Of a DNA stretch of 64,000 nucleotides, positions 52,323 to 64,000 are shown one piece after another (positions within the stretch are counted from its first letter, which is position 1; each line of letters opens with the position of its first letter). The translations under genes and the position numbers were made by a program. This stretch comes from Gracilaria domingensis (Eukaryota > Rhodophyta > Florideophyceae > Gracilariales > Gracilariaceae). Below the pieces are notes generated by a model. The model was not told the origin of the DNA. It did no database searches and saw only the letters and a program-made list of their open reading frames with translations. The DNA lies in the NCBI GenBank assembly GCA_022539475.1, contig VCMS01000040.1, forward strand, positions 224,652 through 288,651. Reading direction: 5' to 3'.

Positions 52323-53271
52323 TGTAGAGCAAACGCGGAAACGCGGTATCAGCGAAGTTGATACTCATAACTCGTGCACAGAGGTTTAATCCTAGGAAAG
52401 GAAAGTATGAAACTTGGTTCAAAACTGGGGTATTTTGAGGTGGTTGGATGTCGGAATGTCCGCTGGACTGGCCATGGTGTGGCACGTGGTATTGAGTGGT
52501 CGTGGGTACACGTGGTCTTATTTGGGTCTATTCACCGAGGAATTGTTTCGACAGTCGAATTATTTACTGTCCGCTGACGCGGGCTGGTCACGTACACCAC
52601 GTGTGTGGCTTTGCACAAGTATGCACCAGATTATTTAATTTAGTTTAACAAATTTACCGGTTACGGTATAAGAAGTGACCTCGCGGCCACCTCCACCTTC
52701 AGTAAAGGGTAACCGGGTTCGGCTCTGGACTAGTTTCGCCTGCGCGAAGTGCACCACTCCTCCCGGAGAGTCATCGCGTACGGTACGTTCTAGCTCCATC
52801 CCTCGGGATCTTTCAGGCAATTCTGATCATTTGTGGCCATTGCCCCCGGGCTTCTTCCGTCTTCGGACACCTTACATTGTGCAGATACCTGCTTACCCAC
52901 AAGTGGTAGAACTACCAACTCTGTATAGAGATCTTTGCCGCGTGGGCTGAATACATGTCTCCGTCACCCGCCGCCGGGTCTGTTGCCGCTTTCCCCACGC
53001 CGTGCCGGGGGTTTCCTCTAGTTTTTCCCTCTTTTTCCCTTTTTGCCTAGGGTTTCCACTCCCCGCTGGTGCGGCCCATCACTGTGGTCTCCGTTCCTGG
53101 ACCTTTACCTAGCCTGTTCCCCGTCAACCTCCGAGGTATATCCCGAGTCACGGGCGGTCTTACACCCGCCATTTTCCGTGCACGGAGGGCTCTTTCCCTG
53201 AGTCTACCTCCCCTAGGGAGCAAGGACTCGAACGCCTTGAGTGTCTCTCCCGTCCCCGGGTTTGCACTACA
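52323..53271 (+). mobile_element. LTR of the same family (solo or 5' LTR)
   Basis: It begins TGTAGAGCAAACGC and ends TTTGCACTACA, 949 bp. It shares the block order of the solo LTR (ACTCTGTATAGAG at offset ~595, then CGGTCTTACACCCG and GAGGGCTCT) and the TTCGCCTGCGCGA block of the Gypsy LTR. TTGGTCTC just downstream resembles a primer-binding site, which favours a 5' LTR whose body is lost. No clean target duplication was found. Confidence 0.7.
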
Positions 53272-54027
53272 GGTAACCACGGTTGGTCTCGACATATCTA
53301 CCACTCAGGGTCCTTAAGGAAGCCTGGTTTCGTAGTTCTAATATGGGTTATCTTAGGGATACCATCTGGACATCAATTCACCTCTCTGAGGTTGGTGATG
53401 GCTACAAGAGATATTCATGAACACGACGAACTATACGTAGACTATGGAACCAGCTATCCATGAGAGAGGTATTTGTAATTCTCCCATGCTTTATAGTTGG
53501 ACGTAGTACACACTGTTGTAGTGTATTTCATAACTACTGCGTCATTTATTGAATGTATTCATCATTCCAGTAAACCTATTGTAGCAGGAATCGACAACGT
53601 GGCACAAGGACACATTGTCTTGCTAAGCAAAGAGCTACTAAGAAGACTCCACAGCGGTCAGAGCTACCATCTCAAAAGCAACACCTCAGAACTAACACCT
53701 CACACCCTGGAGGTTGGACCAAGAAACAGAGGACCTTCATCATGAAGGGACCCGACAGACAGACCTGGCATATATAACATAGCCAATGAAAAATACGGCC
53801 ATGGGAAATGTGGAAAATTGGTATGAATGTCTTCCACAGGAATGGACCAGCTCTCTCATGGCTCAAAAACCACTGAAGGTCTCCATCATCTGCTGCAAAG
53901 GGTTCACAAGCTTCCCCGCTTCCGCTTTTTCACCCCGCACTACGAGCAGAACTCCCGAAGCTACCGTCTTCCCACTCCATAATCTGAACATGATCCCTTC
54001 CTTTTCACAAAATTCTGAAGCACAATC
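53272..54027. other. Spacer before Plavaka-like element, TATA-like motif
   Basis: About 750 bp with only short frames. GGCATATATAACATAG (53767-53782) is a TATA-like motif about 250 bp upstream of the + strand ORF at 54028. Terminal inverted repeats of the element were not found. Confidence 0.35.
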
Positions 54028-56559
54028 ATGGCTCCACGAAAGTCCAGCAACGCGGACGACCGGGAGACGAAGGTATGCCAAACAATCTCGCGATATGGTA
54101 TTGGCGTCGCTAAGCGCAAGAACCCTCCGCCTGCCGCGACCAGAAGAAGTACTCGAAGACGAGCTCCCCGTGTCGGGCTTACTGGAAAGACGTCTAGCTC
54201 TAGGTCAGCACTCAGGGCTTCAAAGGCAAAACCGAAACCGAATCTGAGTGTTAGTACGACCACAACAGAAGTGACAGCGAGAGAAGTAGTGTTATCACAT
54301 CACAGCTCAGTGGAAAGCCTGGTTACTCGACACATGGCTCCAGAGAAAGTGCCAAGAATAATCGATGATGCGAATGTGGAAGAGAATGGTGCCGAGAGAC
54401 GTACGACAGCAAAAGGAAGACGGACAAGAAATTTGAGAAACAATATCATCGAAGAAGAGTTGGACAGACATGAAAGAAAAATCTCTCCTCGTAAGGCGAG
54501 GGGCATTACAAACGCTTCTATCCAATCTCTACGTACTAGGGACGAAGAAGAAGCCGATGATATACAGCCCGCTGTACGTGCGCTCGCAACATCTCGAAGG
54601 GAGATGTAAATAGGAACGATTGACTTCATGCCGATCGTGCTAGTGACGAGGAAGAAGTCCATAATGTACAGTCTTCTGTACGTGCGCCCACACCGTCGAG
54701 GAAGAGTTTCCGGAATAGAAACGATTCCATTCATCCCGAACGTCGTACGAACGAGGAAGATGTCGACGAGATACAGCATGCTCCTTGTATGGTCGTACCA
54801 TCACAGAATGGGTTCAACCATATGAGAAGGAAGGGTTCGACCTCGATTTCCTTTGGCGAGATGCGTGGGGAAAGGACAGAGGTGGGGTCAGAATTACCAA
54901 GAGAGACATGGAACGAAAGGGATTGTAATGTGGCAGGTCGCCCGGAAATTAACCGTACGCTTCTATCTCGTGCTCTTCCTAGCGTAGACGAAGAAAGTGA
55001 AGAAGATGAAAGCCTAACGCCACGCTACGAGCTGTTGGACAAGATTGGAGACTTGAAAGCGGATCTCTTTCGAGTAACCGAGGATAATCAAAGTCTCAAG
55101 ATGAGGGTAAGAGTAGCACAGAAAAGCGTGACGGAACTAGAGCTAAAGGTGAAGGAGAAAGATGTTCTAATGCAATTGCTTTGAGAGACACTGAAGCGAG
55201 GAGCAACAAGGAGAGAGCGTGATTCGCACTGGGGAAAGAAAAGATACGAGATAGATGTGAACGCCGCTTATGTAGGGGTATGGAAGACAGTATACGAGTC
55301 CATACTGCGATACGCAAAAGACGAGACAAGGGAATTTTGCTTCGAGATGAGTTCACCGGCGAGAAACTGGGGGAATCGAAGTGAGAAACTCGGACCTGAG
55401 ACTGAGTACTGTGTCCTGGTCGTTGATGGGAAAGAGATTGTTCCACGCTGTCCAATGGAGGTCGCGATGGAGATAAGAGCGTATACTCCATCGATTGGTG
55501 GTACGGATCATAACTTGCTGATGCAAATCGTGGAGACGGAGGTAATGAAACCTCGTCGGGAATCTATCCGGGAGATGAAGATGGAAGAAGACTGCATCAG
55601 ACAGCTGACCAGCGACATGTGCTTACGGAAGAGGTAGAAGCAGGCCTTGAGCGATGCGGTGGGGGTTCGAAAACGCAATGCGAAGGAGAAGTTGTTGATG
55701 GGGCTAGGGTATGACATATTGGTGAAGACACCATCTCATGAGAGGGAGAAGAGTATATACCTAAAACAAGCGAAGGAACTACGGGAGAAGCTTCTGCAAC
55801 TAGATGCAAAAGGGTGTGAGATTCTTTCCACATGAGGAACATCCGAAAGAGAGGACATATCATTTTCCGGGTTCAAAATGCGTGTCGAAGAGAACAAGCC
55901 GCAAGACTTGCTGTTTAGAAACGTTCTAAACCTACAGGTCTTACTAAAGTTTCTGGTTTACGATGTGAACCAAAAGGATTCGAGAAATGCGGGAGACAAA
56001 GACCCAGTGGATGGCACAATAGTGCAGTTGGCACAATAGTGCAGTTGGCGCGTCTAGACGCTTGGATCGGGTCAGTTGCTCGAGCTACAGAGTTTGAAAG
56101 AGGGCGGGGGGTGGAAGGAAGATGTTGTTCTCAAACCTCTTCAGAAAGTATGTTGCACAGGCGTTGGAAAGTATACTGATGGCTGTACGAATGAAAATGG
56201 AGCAGAAGTTTGGAACGGAGTTCAGGAACGACTCAATGGCTCAGGATCGACCCCATGGAAATAATGACCGTGTGGGAACTGTGGCATACTGGATACCGTC
56301 TAATAAGAAGCTATATCTAGCTGCTTGAGAAGATGTATTCATGGAAGATATTACGGAACATCTTGGAGCCGTATTGGATTGCTATATTGGGCATTGTCAC
56401 CCACGGGATCGCGTATACTCTCCTTTAAGAGCAATCGATGAAATCCGAGATAATAATGTGATCGATTGTAATCCGAATGTCTGGGAAAAAGTTAGGGAAC
56501 GAGACGGGGGAGACGTGGACGATGAGCACGAGATGGAAGACGAAGAGGAGAATATCTAA
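54028..56559 (+). pseudogene. Companion ORF of Plavaka-like transposon, coiled coil, broken
   Basis: It starts at the ATG at 54028 (MAPRKSSNADDRETK). The N-terminus is basic and Ser/Arg rich, suggesting nuclear targeting. Three ~105-bp tandem repeats (54,541-54,850) encode related acidic units (RDEEEADDIQ, SDEEEVHNVQ, NEEDVDEIQ). A coiled coil follows (LDKIGDLKADLFRVTEDNQS), then a conserved-looking region (AAYVGVWKTVYESILRYA). Stops or shifts occur at 54609, 55184, 55637, 55835, near 56,100 and at 56328. The last segment ends at 56559 with an acidic EDEEENI tail. It converges with the transposase stop at 56588, only 28 bp away. I recognise no family. Confidence 0.5.
54541..54850 (+). repeat. 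Three ~105-bp tandem repeats
   Basis: GACGA(A/G)GAAGAAG and its variants start at 54541, 54645 and 54750, each followed by a TACAG block about 20 bp on. Units are diverged, and the first carries a frameshift relative to the others. Confidence 0.75.
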
Positions 56560-56587
56560 AGTACGTGAACAGTTTATGTTAAGAATG

Positions 56588-59500
56588 TTACGTAGTACGA
56601 GTATGATGAATGTGGGCTCTAGGGTTACGATAGAATCTGTTAATGTAGAAACGATGGAATTGCCAGTGAAGGGGAGGGAAAAATGGTCGGGCAGGGTAAT
56701 TTTGGCGAATGAAGTGTATGGAGCCTTTGATTGAAGAGAACGGGATAAGCCCGAAGCAAGGAGAGACCGTAGCAGAACGAGGTTTCATCCTTGACGTACT
56801 TGGATGCACGGTGTGATCATGCTCGTCGTCGGTGGCCCAACGGAGTGATATACAGTTCAGAGTTTTATCAACGTCATCCAAGGGCTCTGTCACTTCGAAG
56901 AAACGAACGAAAGCGAGCTCCGATTCCGAGTTGTCTAAGGTCTTGTCCCTGACGCGAAGCAATGCAAATACTTTGCATACCCACGCTGTGCAAAAAGTAC
57001 AGTTGGGAGGGGGTGTTCCGTGCACGAGAACCGTGGAGAACTTAGGCAACTTGGAAGGTGCGAAGGAGGTCGTAGCGAAGATGGGTTCACATAGTTGTAC
57101 ATCGTGTTTTCTCAGTCTTATGCATCGAAGATCCCGATAGTAATCATCGAGAGAGGGGCAGAACCCGCTAAGAACGTATGCTGAATTAACGACAGTGAGC
57201 TTGATGTTCTGAGGGTTCTTCAGCTGTTGAATGGTTTCTACAAAAAGGGTGCGGAAGGAGATGAGAGCGTCGCGAGATATTTTGTTGATGAACTGCAGTG
57301 TGGGTGTCTAGAAAAGTGCTACCAGAGCCTATAAAGATACATGTGGATGCGATCGTAGGTACTTGTCAGCTGTGATGATGTCAAAGAGTGAGAAGGAGTA
57401 ACCGTCGCGAACCATGGACGGAAAGCGGTTGATGGAAGGTCTGCGAGAGTTGAAGAAGACAGAGAAATGACTTCTTACCGAAAGGGATTGCAAATAGTCC
57501 TGCAACTCTTGAATGGCGTTCACCGTTTCCTTATGAGCTGTAGCTCGCCTTCGAGGAGTTCGACGATAGTGGTTCTTGAAGAGAAGATGAGCATGTTCGT
57601 ACACGCCTGCATCGCCGAACTGCACGCCTCCGTATCGCCGTACGTCTGTAATAATGTGGTCAAGGAGGAGGTGGAACTTAAGAGTACGAAAGTTGGAGGC
57701 TTGGTACGGGCCGAGAATGGAGACTGTGTGAAACTTGAAGTTCTTGATCATAGTTTCCAACGCATCTATGCGATGCTCCGTCCATTCTGGAGTATTATTG
57801 TAGCGAAGGACGTTGTTGACAAGGTCAACGTAGGATGTGAAAACGGTGGTAATAGGGGCGGAGGATTCCTCACCACAACAGCGGTCAAAGAAAGCGCCAA
57901 TGAAAGGGAAGACCATATCAAGGGAACGGTAGTCCTTGGCTTCCAACATACACCTGATGCCGTCTGTCGTGAAGAAACCGTTGAGAGATTTTTCTTTTTC
58001 GGATGTGGAGAAGTCGATGTGAAGTCCAGGTCCCGGATGGGAGCGCTCAATGTCGGCGAGAATGGCCTTGACATGGTTTAGAATAGAAGTTCGAACAGTC
58101 TTGAAAGACCTCTGGTATCCCTAAGAACCAACAGAGGTGTGAAGCGAATCGGACTTGAGGGGTTTAATCCACGCGAGTTTGATGAGTTTGGAGGTTCCGA
58201 GATGAAAATCATGAAGGGGCTCGAAGGAGAAGATTGAGTAAGAAGTGGGCAGCTCAGAGACATTGAGCATAGGGGATGATTCGAGAAAAGACTTGTAAGT
58301 GGATAAGGAGGTAGTTTGGAGTAGTTCAACAGCTTCATTTTTTAGGGTCTTTGCCACTCGAGGTCTGCAGGAGAGCAGAGCGCGTTCAACGCCAGCAAGT
58401 AGATATTGGTGTTTCTTTCTCGTTGCAGATATGTGGGATACGGTTCGCTTATTGAGGATGGGTTGATAGATATTGAGTTGCGAACGAGGGATGAGGCATC
58501 TATGACAGGGCTTGTTTGGTTTTGTGCCATGGAAGACAGCGAGAATGTCCTTTGCTTCGGGAATGTCAGCGCTATAGTTAGCGATGATGGGATGGCACTG
58601 ACGAAGGACTCCCTTGGCGTCTCTGAAGGGAAAGCTTTTTTTGCATATGTCGTACAGAGGTTTGAGGATAGTTTCCAAGGACTTCTGGACGAGCTCCATT
58701 CGCACAACGCGAGTTATATTCGACGACAAGGGGCCAATTTTCAAAGAGTTGCTGTCGGTTCGAGGGAGAACCGAGGGAGAAGGATGTAGAGGAAGTAGGA
58801 ATGTAGCCGACGAGAGTGTGGTGGTGCGTGATACATTTTCTGCGGAAAGAGTCCTTGAAGTTGAGAAACGTAATATGGAGGGGGTATGGTGTGACAGAGG
58901 AGCTTCTTAGCGTTGTGGAGGACTTATCGGAGTAGAGTTGAAGCATGCCGATGAAGAAGTCTATACCAGTAGTAGTGGGATCATGCCAGATGACTCCTGG
59001 GTTTGGAGAATGTGCGATGTGCTTTTTCAGAGCGGGAAGGACGTCATGTTCGAGTTTGGAGGCCATGGGATGCGCGAATGCGTCGGTTCCTGTGCGGGAG
59101 GCGTGGTGAATTGGGTGAAAGATGGAGTTCTCATGGGATGCTACCCGAAGTTGTTGTTGAAGGACTTTAATGGGGTCCTTGACATAGAGGGTGGCAGAGA
59201 ACTGACGGTCGTTATCGTGAATGGTGGTGGAGGTGAAGCCGATGGAGCTCACGGTATCTTCAAAGATTTTGGAGTGTAGTTTGAGACACTCAGAAGCGGA
59301 GGTGATGGAGGTTTGGAAAAGAGAGGGGGGAAAGTTGGACTGCCTGAGAATGTTGATAAGCTCGTCTGCGCAGCGCTTTCCGAGTTTCGTGGCGATGGAG
59401 CAAATGTATATGACGAGATTGTGAATGTTATCACTTGAAGCAGGCGGAGAGAGGGCATGACCGGAACCTACCGAGAGGGACTGAGAATTGAATGGGGGTT

Positions 59501-59893
59501 GTGGTGTAGCTAGATGTGCTGCGTCAGAAGAACGTATGGAGAGAGCGAGCTGCTGTTCTTCATACGGTTCGTCAGTGGCGAGTACTACATTATCGGAGGG
59601 GCGGTTGGAGGGAGAAGACAGAGGGGGTTTAGTACTGCTGAGTCGGCGACGTTTCGTTCGGGGGAGGGCAAGAGGGAACCGCGGGGGGCAGCAGAAGTGA
59701 GAAAAGGGTTTGGGTCATGCCAGTGCCTGCATCGTTTCTGATGTTGCGCAATGGAGGCGATAGAGTCTGTTTGAAAGGCGCAGCGGGGGAAGCAACATAT
59801 GAACATGATGCAGTAGGGCGGGGAGGGGGTGGGAGAGGCGGTTGGTTGGAACGTTGGAGGTGGGGAGCGGAGGTCTAAGGTGCAGTGTTGCAA
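56588..59893 (-). pseudogene. Plavaka-like transposase, frameshifted
   Basis: Read from 59893: a C2H2-like finger (CCFPRCAFQTDSIASIAQHQ, ending KRCRHW). In the next frame (about 59,430-58,578) come NLVIYICSIATKLGKRC and LQLYSDKSSTTLRSSSVTPY, then RRKCITHHHTLVGYIP. Frame 1 follows (58,744 to 57,329) with PNKPCHRCLIPRSQLN, SFEPLHDFHLGTSKLIK and FRTLKFHLLLDHIITDVRRY. The C-terminal part (57,300-56,588) carries FVRFFEVTEPLDDVDKTL and FHRFYINRFY. This finger, DKT-like box, C-x2-C box and D-x-H order fits Plavaka transposases (CACTA-related), described mainly from fungi. A TAG at 58123-58121, another stop at 57331-57329 and at least two frameshifts make it inactive. Confidence 0.7.
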
Positions 59894-60867
59894 CTTGCAG
59901 GAAATTGTTGCCGTACCGTGAGAATATAAGGAGAGTCGAATCGGCGCCGTGCACGTGATGGTTTACGTACATCATGATATGATATGGGTACGTCGAGGAG
60001 GGAAGGAATCGTGAAAAACTGAAAACATTCCTAAACTTTTGAGCCCATACATTGCGGCCGTCGTGAACTCTACAATAGACGTAGATAGAGCTGCACTGGG
60101 GAAGTCAGGAAAGTGCCATGGCACGGGCCTGACCAGTGCGATGCGAGCTCTGATCATGGCACTTCTCTGCGACACATTATCTCTCAGATCATGCGAGTTC
60201 CGCACAGGTACGTGAAACATGTAACGTTTTTGACTCTTACTGCGATCTTATTTGTTACCGACCTAGTTCGATGCGAGCGATGTAGAAATAACGAGCGAAA
60301 GACTATTATGCAGATCATGCAAGTGATGTACTGGTACGGTTTACACTCTATCTACAGGTGTCATGGGATCTAGTTGTTGCTGACCCCGTTTGACGCGAGC
60401 GATTTACGGAGAGCGAGCGAAGGTTGTAGGAACGCATGTGCGCGCTCGTAAGTTACGTCGCTAATTACGCTCTAAAAAGCGATTCGAGTGGGAAATATAC
60501 TACAAATCTCACTGGAGACGATTGTAGAATTTAATTAGCGAGGTTCTAATGACAAACAGTTTTGTTTGGTTTTACTTATGGCTTAGTGAACTTTCGCTCG
60601 TCCATTGAATTGGATTGGAAACTGTGACACAGAGGGGGCGTTGAGGGTAGATAGTGGAGCGGTAGACAGTGAAGGTGTCGCATTATCAGGACATGGAGAG
60701 GTATGTAACAATAACGTAAAGACGAGAGTCTTACCTTTGTTGTATAGGTACTAACTGTGTGTCCAATTACTGCTTGCAGATTTTCGATCCAGGTTGAATA
60801 GGAACGGGAACGTTCACTTTCCTATTCAACTTGGTTCAAAACTCTAGAAAACATAGATCTTGAAGCA
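59894..60867. other. Plavaka right flank with diverged direct repeats and hairpin
   Basis: A block G(A/C)TGCGAGCGAT...GAGCGAAAG occurs near 60,268-60,302 and in diverged form near 60,390-60,424, perhaps a subterminal repeat. A hairpin pairs 60792-60803 with 60820-60831, just before the truncated Gypsy. No terminal inverted repeat was found. Confidence 0.45.
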
Positions 60868-63800
60868 GTGGAGGGTACATTTGTCGCATTAGGAGGCGTC
60901 GAGGGTGGATTGTGTGTGATGCGAATCCTACGCGATGCAGGCAGTACGCTCAAGCTCAGGAAGTGTGAGTTCTTCACCGAAACCGTCAGGTGTCTCGGCC
61001 CCGTTATCCGTCCTGGACGGCTGACGATAGACGAAGCTCGCGTGACATCCCTCAAAGACGCTAAGCATCCGCGGACGCAGACTGAACTCCGATCTTTTCT
61101 CGGCTTTTATAATGTTTATCGCCGCTTCATACAAAACTTTGGGGAAATTGCGGTCCCATTGAATGAGCTACTTCGCAAATGACATCCAGTACAACTGGAA
61201 ACGTTTGACGTCCGCAAGGCTGCTGCTTTTTCATCGCTCGTTGACGCGGTGACATCGCCACCAGTTTTATCCCTACCAAGAGCTGGGTTGCCGTATGCTA
61301 TCGATACGGATGCGAGCGACTACCAAGTTGGCTGTGCACTGTTCCAGACCACCGAAGAAGGCGAGAGATTGCCAATTGGGTATTGGTCAAGATGCCTCAA
61401 CGTTCACGAGAGGAATTACTCGGTATCCGAGAAGGAGTGCTTGGCACTGGTCTGGACCTTACAGACACTGCGCCCCTACCTAATGTGGAATCGCTTCATG
61501 GTCCATACCGATCATTTGGCCCTGCGCAGGTTATTCTCTATTGCAGAGCCATCTGGACGCCTGATGCGGTGGGGACTCCGGGTAGCCGAGTTCGATTTCG
61601 AGATTCGGTACAAGAAAGGACTCCTGAATACACAGGCTGATGCACTGTCTTGCTTGGAAACAGCGGCTGAAGCCGCGCCAGTCGATGATCTGGAGATACA
61701 GTGCTTCCTCGAGGAATACGACTCGAGCGATGCCGATGAACATTCGGAAGGATGGGAAATCTACGATGTTGTTTTAGCCGTGCCAGACACGTACCCAGAA
61801 CTGGGCTCTTTCGTACCGATCAAGCCGGAAGAACTCATCCGGTAACATCACACGGACCGTTTTTGTACGGAGATTGGTAGCCATTTGATCGTTGGAGCAC
61901 GGCTGCCTTTCGTCGACAATGACCAAGGATTTCTCATCCGGACTGTGGGAAACAGGCCGCAGATTGTGGTTCCGCACTCACTTCAGTCACGAGTACTGCA
62001 TCTGTCGCACTATGCGAAGCTCTTAGGCCACCCTGGTGGCAGGAAGCTGTACTACATCTTTACGAAGGACTTCTACTGGCCAGCGATGGCTCTCGATGCA
62101 TATGCCACTGTTCGTGGATGTTCTGATTGCGCAAAGAACGGCGTCAAACTGCGGAAGTACTCCAAAAAATTGGTACTCTTCCCTGCTAGGGCTCCACTCG
62201 AATTCGTAGCTATGGACTTGCTCGGTGAGTTTATTCGCACTCGCCACGGAAACCGGTTTCTACCTGTGATCACCGACCGCTTTTCCAAGCTGGTACGGAC
62301 CGTGCCTTTGAGGAATGTTACCGCCAGTGCGGTCCCCCAAGCTTTCATTACATACTGGGCTTTTGTCTACGCACCGTCAATTGATTTGTTATCGGATAAT
62401 GGACCGCATTTTGCGGCTAAGTTCTTCCAGGACGTCTGCCGCATCTCGCGGATCCAAAACTGGTTTACGAAAACATATCATCCCCAGAGTAATGGGCAGG
62501 TTGAACTATTTAACCGCACCATGCTGAATGCATTGCGGATGTTCGTTGCCGATCACCCGACGGAATGGTATCAATACACCGATGCGGTGACTTATGCCTA
62601 CAATACTCAGGTTCATCGCACTACTCAGATCTCGCCGTTTGAGCTCGTGCTATCACGCGTTCCACCGTCGGTGGTCATCGAGCCACAGCCAATACTGGAT
62701 AAGTTCCCCTCGACCCGCCTATATAGGGACGCGCGGAAGGGCTGGCTCACGAAGATTATTCCTACGGTTAGGTAGAATATCGCTAAGGCACATGCCGCCT
62801 ACAAGCGAAAATTTGACGCGAGAGTGCGCAAACCTGCCCCTCAGATCAGGGAAGGTAGCTATGCCTTCATACGGAAGGAATACTACAACCCCGAGAAGGA
62901 GAAGGGCCACAAGCTTTCTCCTACCGCGGATGGTCCCTACAGAATCATTTCAGTTACCGACACCGCGGTTGTCCTTGAGATCAAGGGAGAGCACGAGCGT
63001 TTTTTGCGTGATCGCGTAGCGCCTGCGCCAACGCCTGCCTCTCAGGAAACGAAACCGGAAAGGCCGGATACCGCTACGCCTACTGTGGAACCAGCCGCCA
63101 AAGCGGGAATGCACACTTCCTTGTCAGTATTGCCGCATCCTAACCGCAGACTTGCTGATTTGCCGAATAAGCCGGAATCTCGCCAGTCAGTTTCTGCTGC
63201 CGCTCATGTACGCGCGCGGACACTGGCCTCTCTTGCGATACTGACTGCCGCCCCCGACGCTCCAACTGAGGAGGGGGAGGAGGCAGATCGCTCTTCTTCG
63301 TTGTCATCGTCGTCGACGGAAATGCTTTCGCAGATCTCTGTCACTCCGCAGCACGCGCTGACGCAGGAGAAGCAGCAGGAGGTCCAGAGTGAGGAGACTG
63401 GCCTGCAGTTATTGCGGAAGCCTGAGGAGGAACGCACCACTTCGGTGGAGCACGGGGCCGGAAAAACGGAAGAACACCAGGATGTAGCTGCTGCAGAAGC
63501 CACCGCTTCGCCCGCGGATGGTACTGTATTGCCGTCACAGACGGAGGGACAGGAGCTTGCCCTAGCTGTGCAGCGTGACACCGGCACGCTGGAAAAAGGT
63601 GTAACAAACACCGCAACAGCCGCGTCGAATGCAGAAAATACACGCGCACCGCAGCCGGAGACCCACAGCGGGTGCGCTAACGCATCAAGCAAAGCCGGAA
63701 GTCCGGGGGAAAAGTTAGTCGGAAGAGACCGTGCTGTTACGGCAGACTCGACTTCCAGAGATCTTAGTAAAGCATCGAGTGATGAAGCCGTTGAGAACGC

Positions 63801-64000
63801 GGGGGAAACCGCTGATATAGCGAGCCGATACGCCACAGTAAGTGGGAAGGGACACAACGCTTTACCCGCGCGCACAACGCGCCAAGTGTCCGGATTCCCA
63901 GGCGATCCGCCCCCAGTGGAGGATGACAGCACAAGAGCTGGGCACGTGCCTGCTGTAAGGCTCGCGGCCGCTGAAATCGGAAATGCCAAATTCGAATCAG
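60868..64000 (+). pseudogene. 5'-truncated Gypsy pol, running off the right edge
   Basis: The fragment enters within RT, downstream of the YLDD box, with MRILRDAGSTLKLRKCEFF. It continues through LRSFLGFYNVYRRF, RNase H (DTDASDYQVGCALFQ, HTDHLALRRL), the integrase zinc region and core (FVAMDLLGEF, LLSDNGPHFAAKFF, GQVELFNRTM). Stops occur at 61182, 61845 and 62775; between them the frame holds. From 62776 it stays open to the window end, over 400 codons. The last ~330 form an Ala/Thr/Glu-rich low-complexity tail much longer than that of the complete Gypsy. The two pol genes are homologous but clearly diverged. The 3' LTR, if present, lies beyond the window. Confidence 0.85.

Noticed and set aside
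63204-63989. 261-codon minus-strand frame at the right edge
   Set aside because: Antisense shadow of the Ala/Thr/Glu-rich Gypsy tail; low complexity and no domain.

Overview
The window is eukaryotic nuclear DNA. The left third is gene-bearing and the right two thirds are almost entirely transposable elements. The confident host genes are a kinesin-14, a secreted AA15-like LPMO, an XRN2/Rat1-type exoribonuclease, a 2050-aa THADA/Trm732-like protein and a plastid DUF3593-DUF2499 (Ycf49-like) membrane protein. Each is one long uninterrupted reading frame. A plastid-type protein beside long intronless genes, compact gene clusters and TE-filled gaps suggests a photosynthetic protist. A red alga is my best guess; this is inference, not proof.

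Layout. 1-23,100: kinesin-14 (-), two small candidate spliced genes (3565-4603), a GC-rich promoter-like tract (6290-6990), LPMO (+), XRN (-) diverging from THADA (+), the plastid protein (-) converging on THADA, and a Cys-rich membrane protein (-) whose frame carries one TGA at a position that is Cys in its sister repeat. 23,400-24,200: three degenerate 250-bp repeats. 24,430-32,400: an unrecognised multi-exon gene (-) whose exon phases and GTAAG-type donors agree. Its ~99-nt second intron has been expanded to ~6.3 kb by an APE/RT/RNase H LINE (25,717-29,919) and a hAT element (29,937-31,869), both with readable target-site duplications.

32,500-51,700: a nested stack. A piggyBac-like transposase is split after codon 36,839-36,841 and resumes in frame at 49,403. 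Between the halves lies a solo LTR flanked by AATTT, itself split by a complete 11.6-kb Ty3/Gypsy element (37,406-48,976) with LTRs, PBS and PPT. That Gypsy carries an antisense reading frame of roughly 570 codons between integrase and 3' LTR that I cannot match to anything. A pogo/Tigger-like transposase (to 35,451) lies upstream and may be inserted in the 5' end of the same piggyBac. A second, N-terminal-only piggyBac relic follows at 50,876-51,680.

52,300-64,000: another LTR of the same family, a two-gene tail-to-tail Plavaka-like DNA transposon (coiled-coil ORF + strand 54,028-56,559; transposase - strand 59,893-56,588), and a 5'-truncated Gypsy pol running off the right edge. Nearly all TE genes carry stops or frameshifts. 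No rRNA, tRNA or CRISPR array was recognised.
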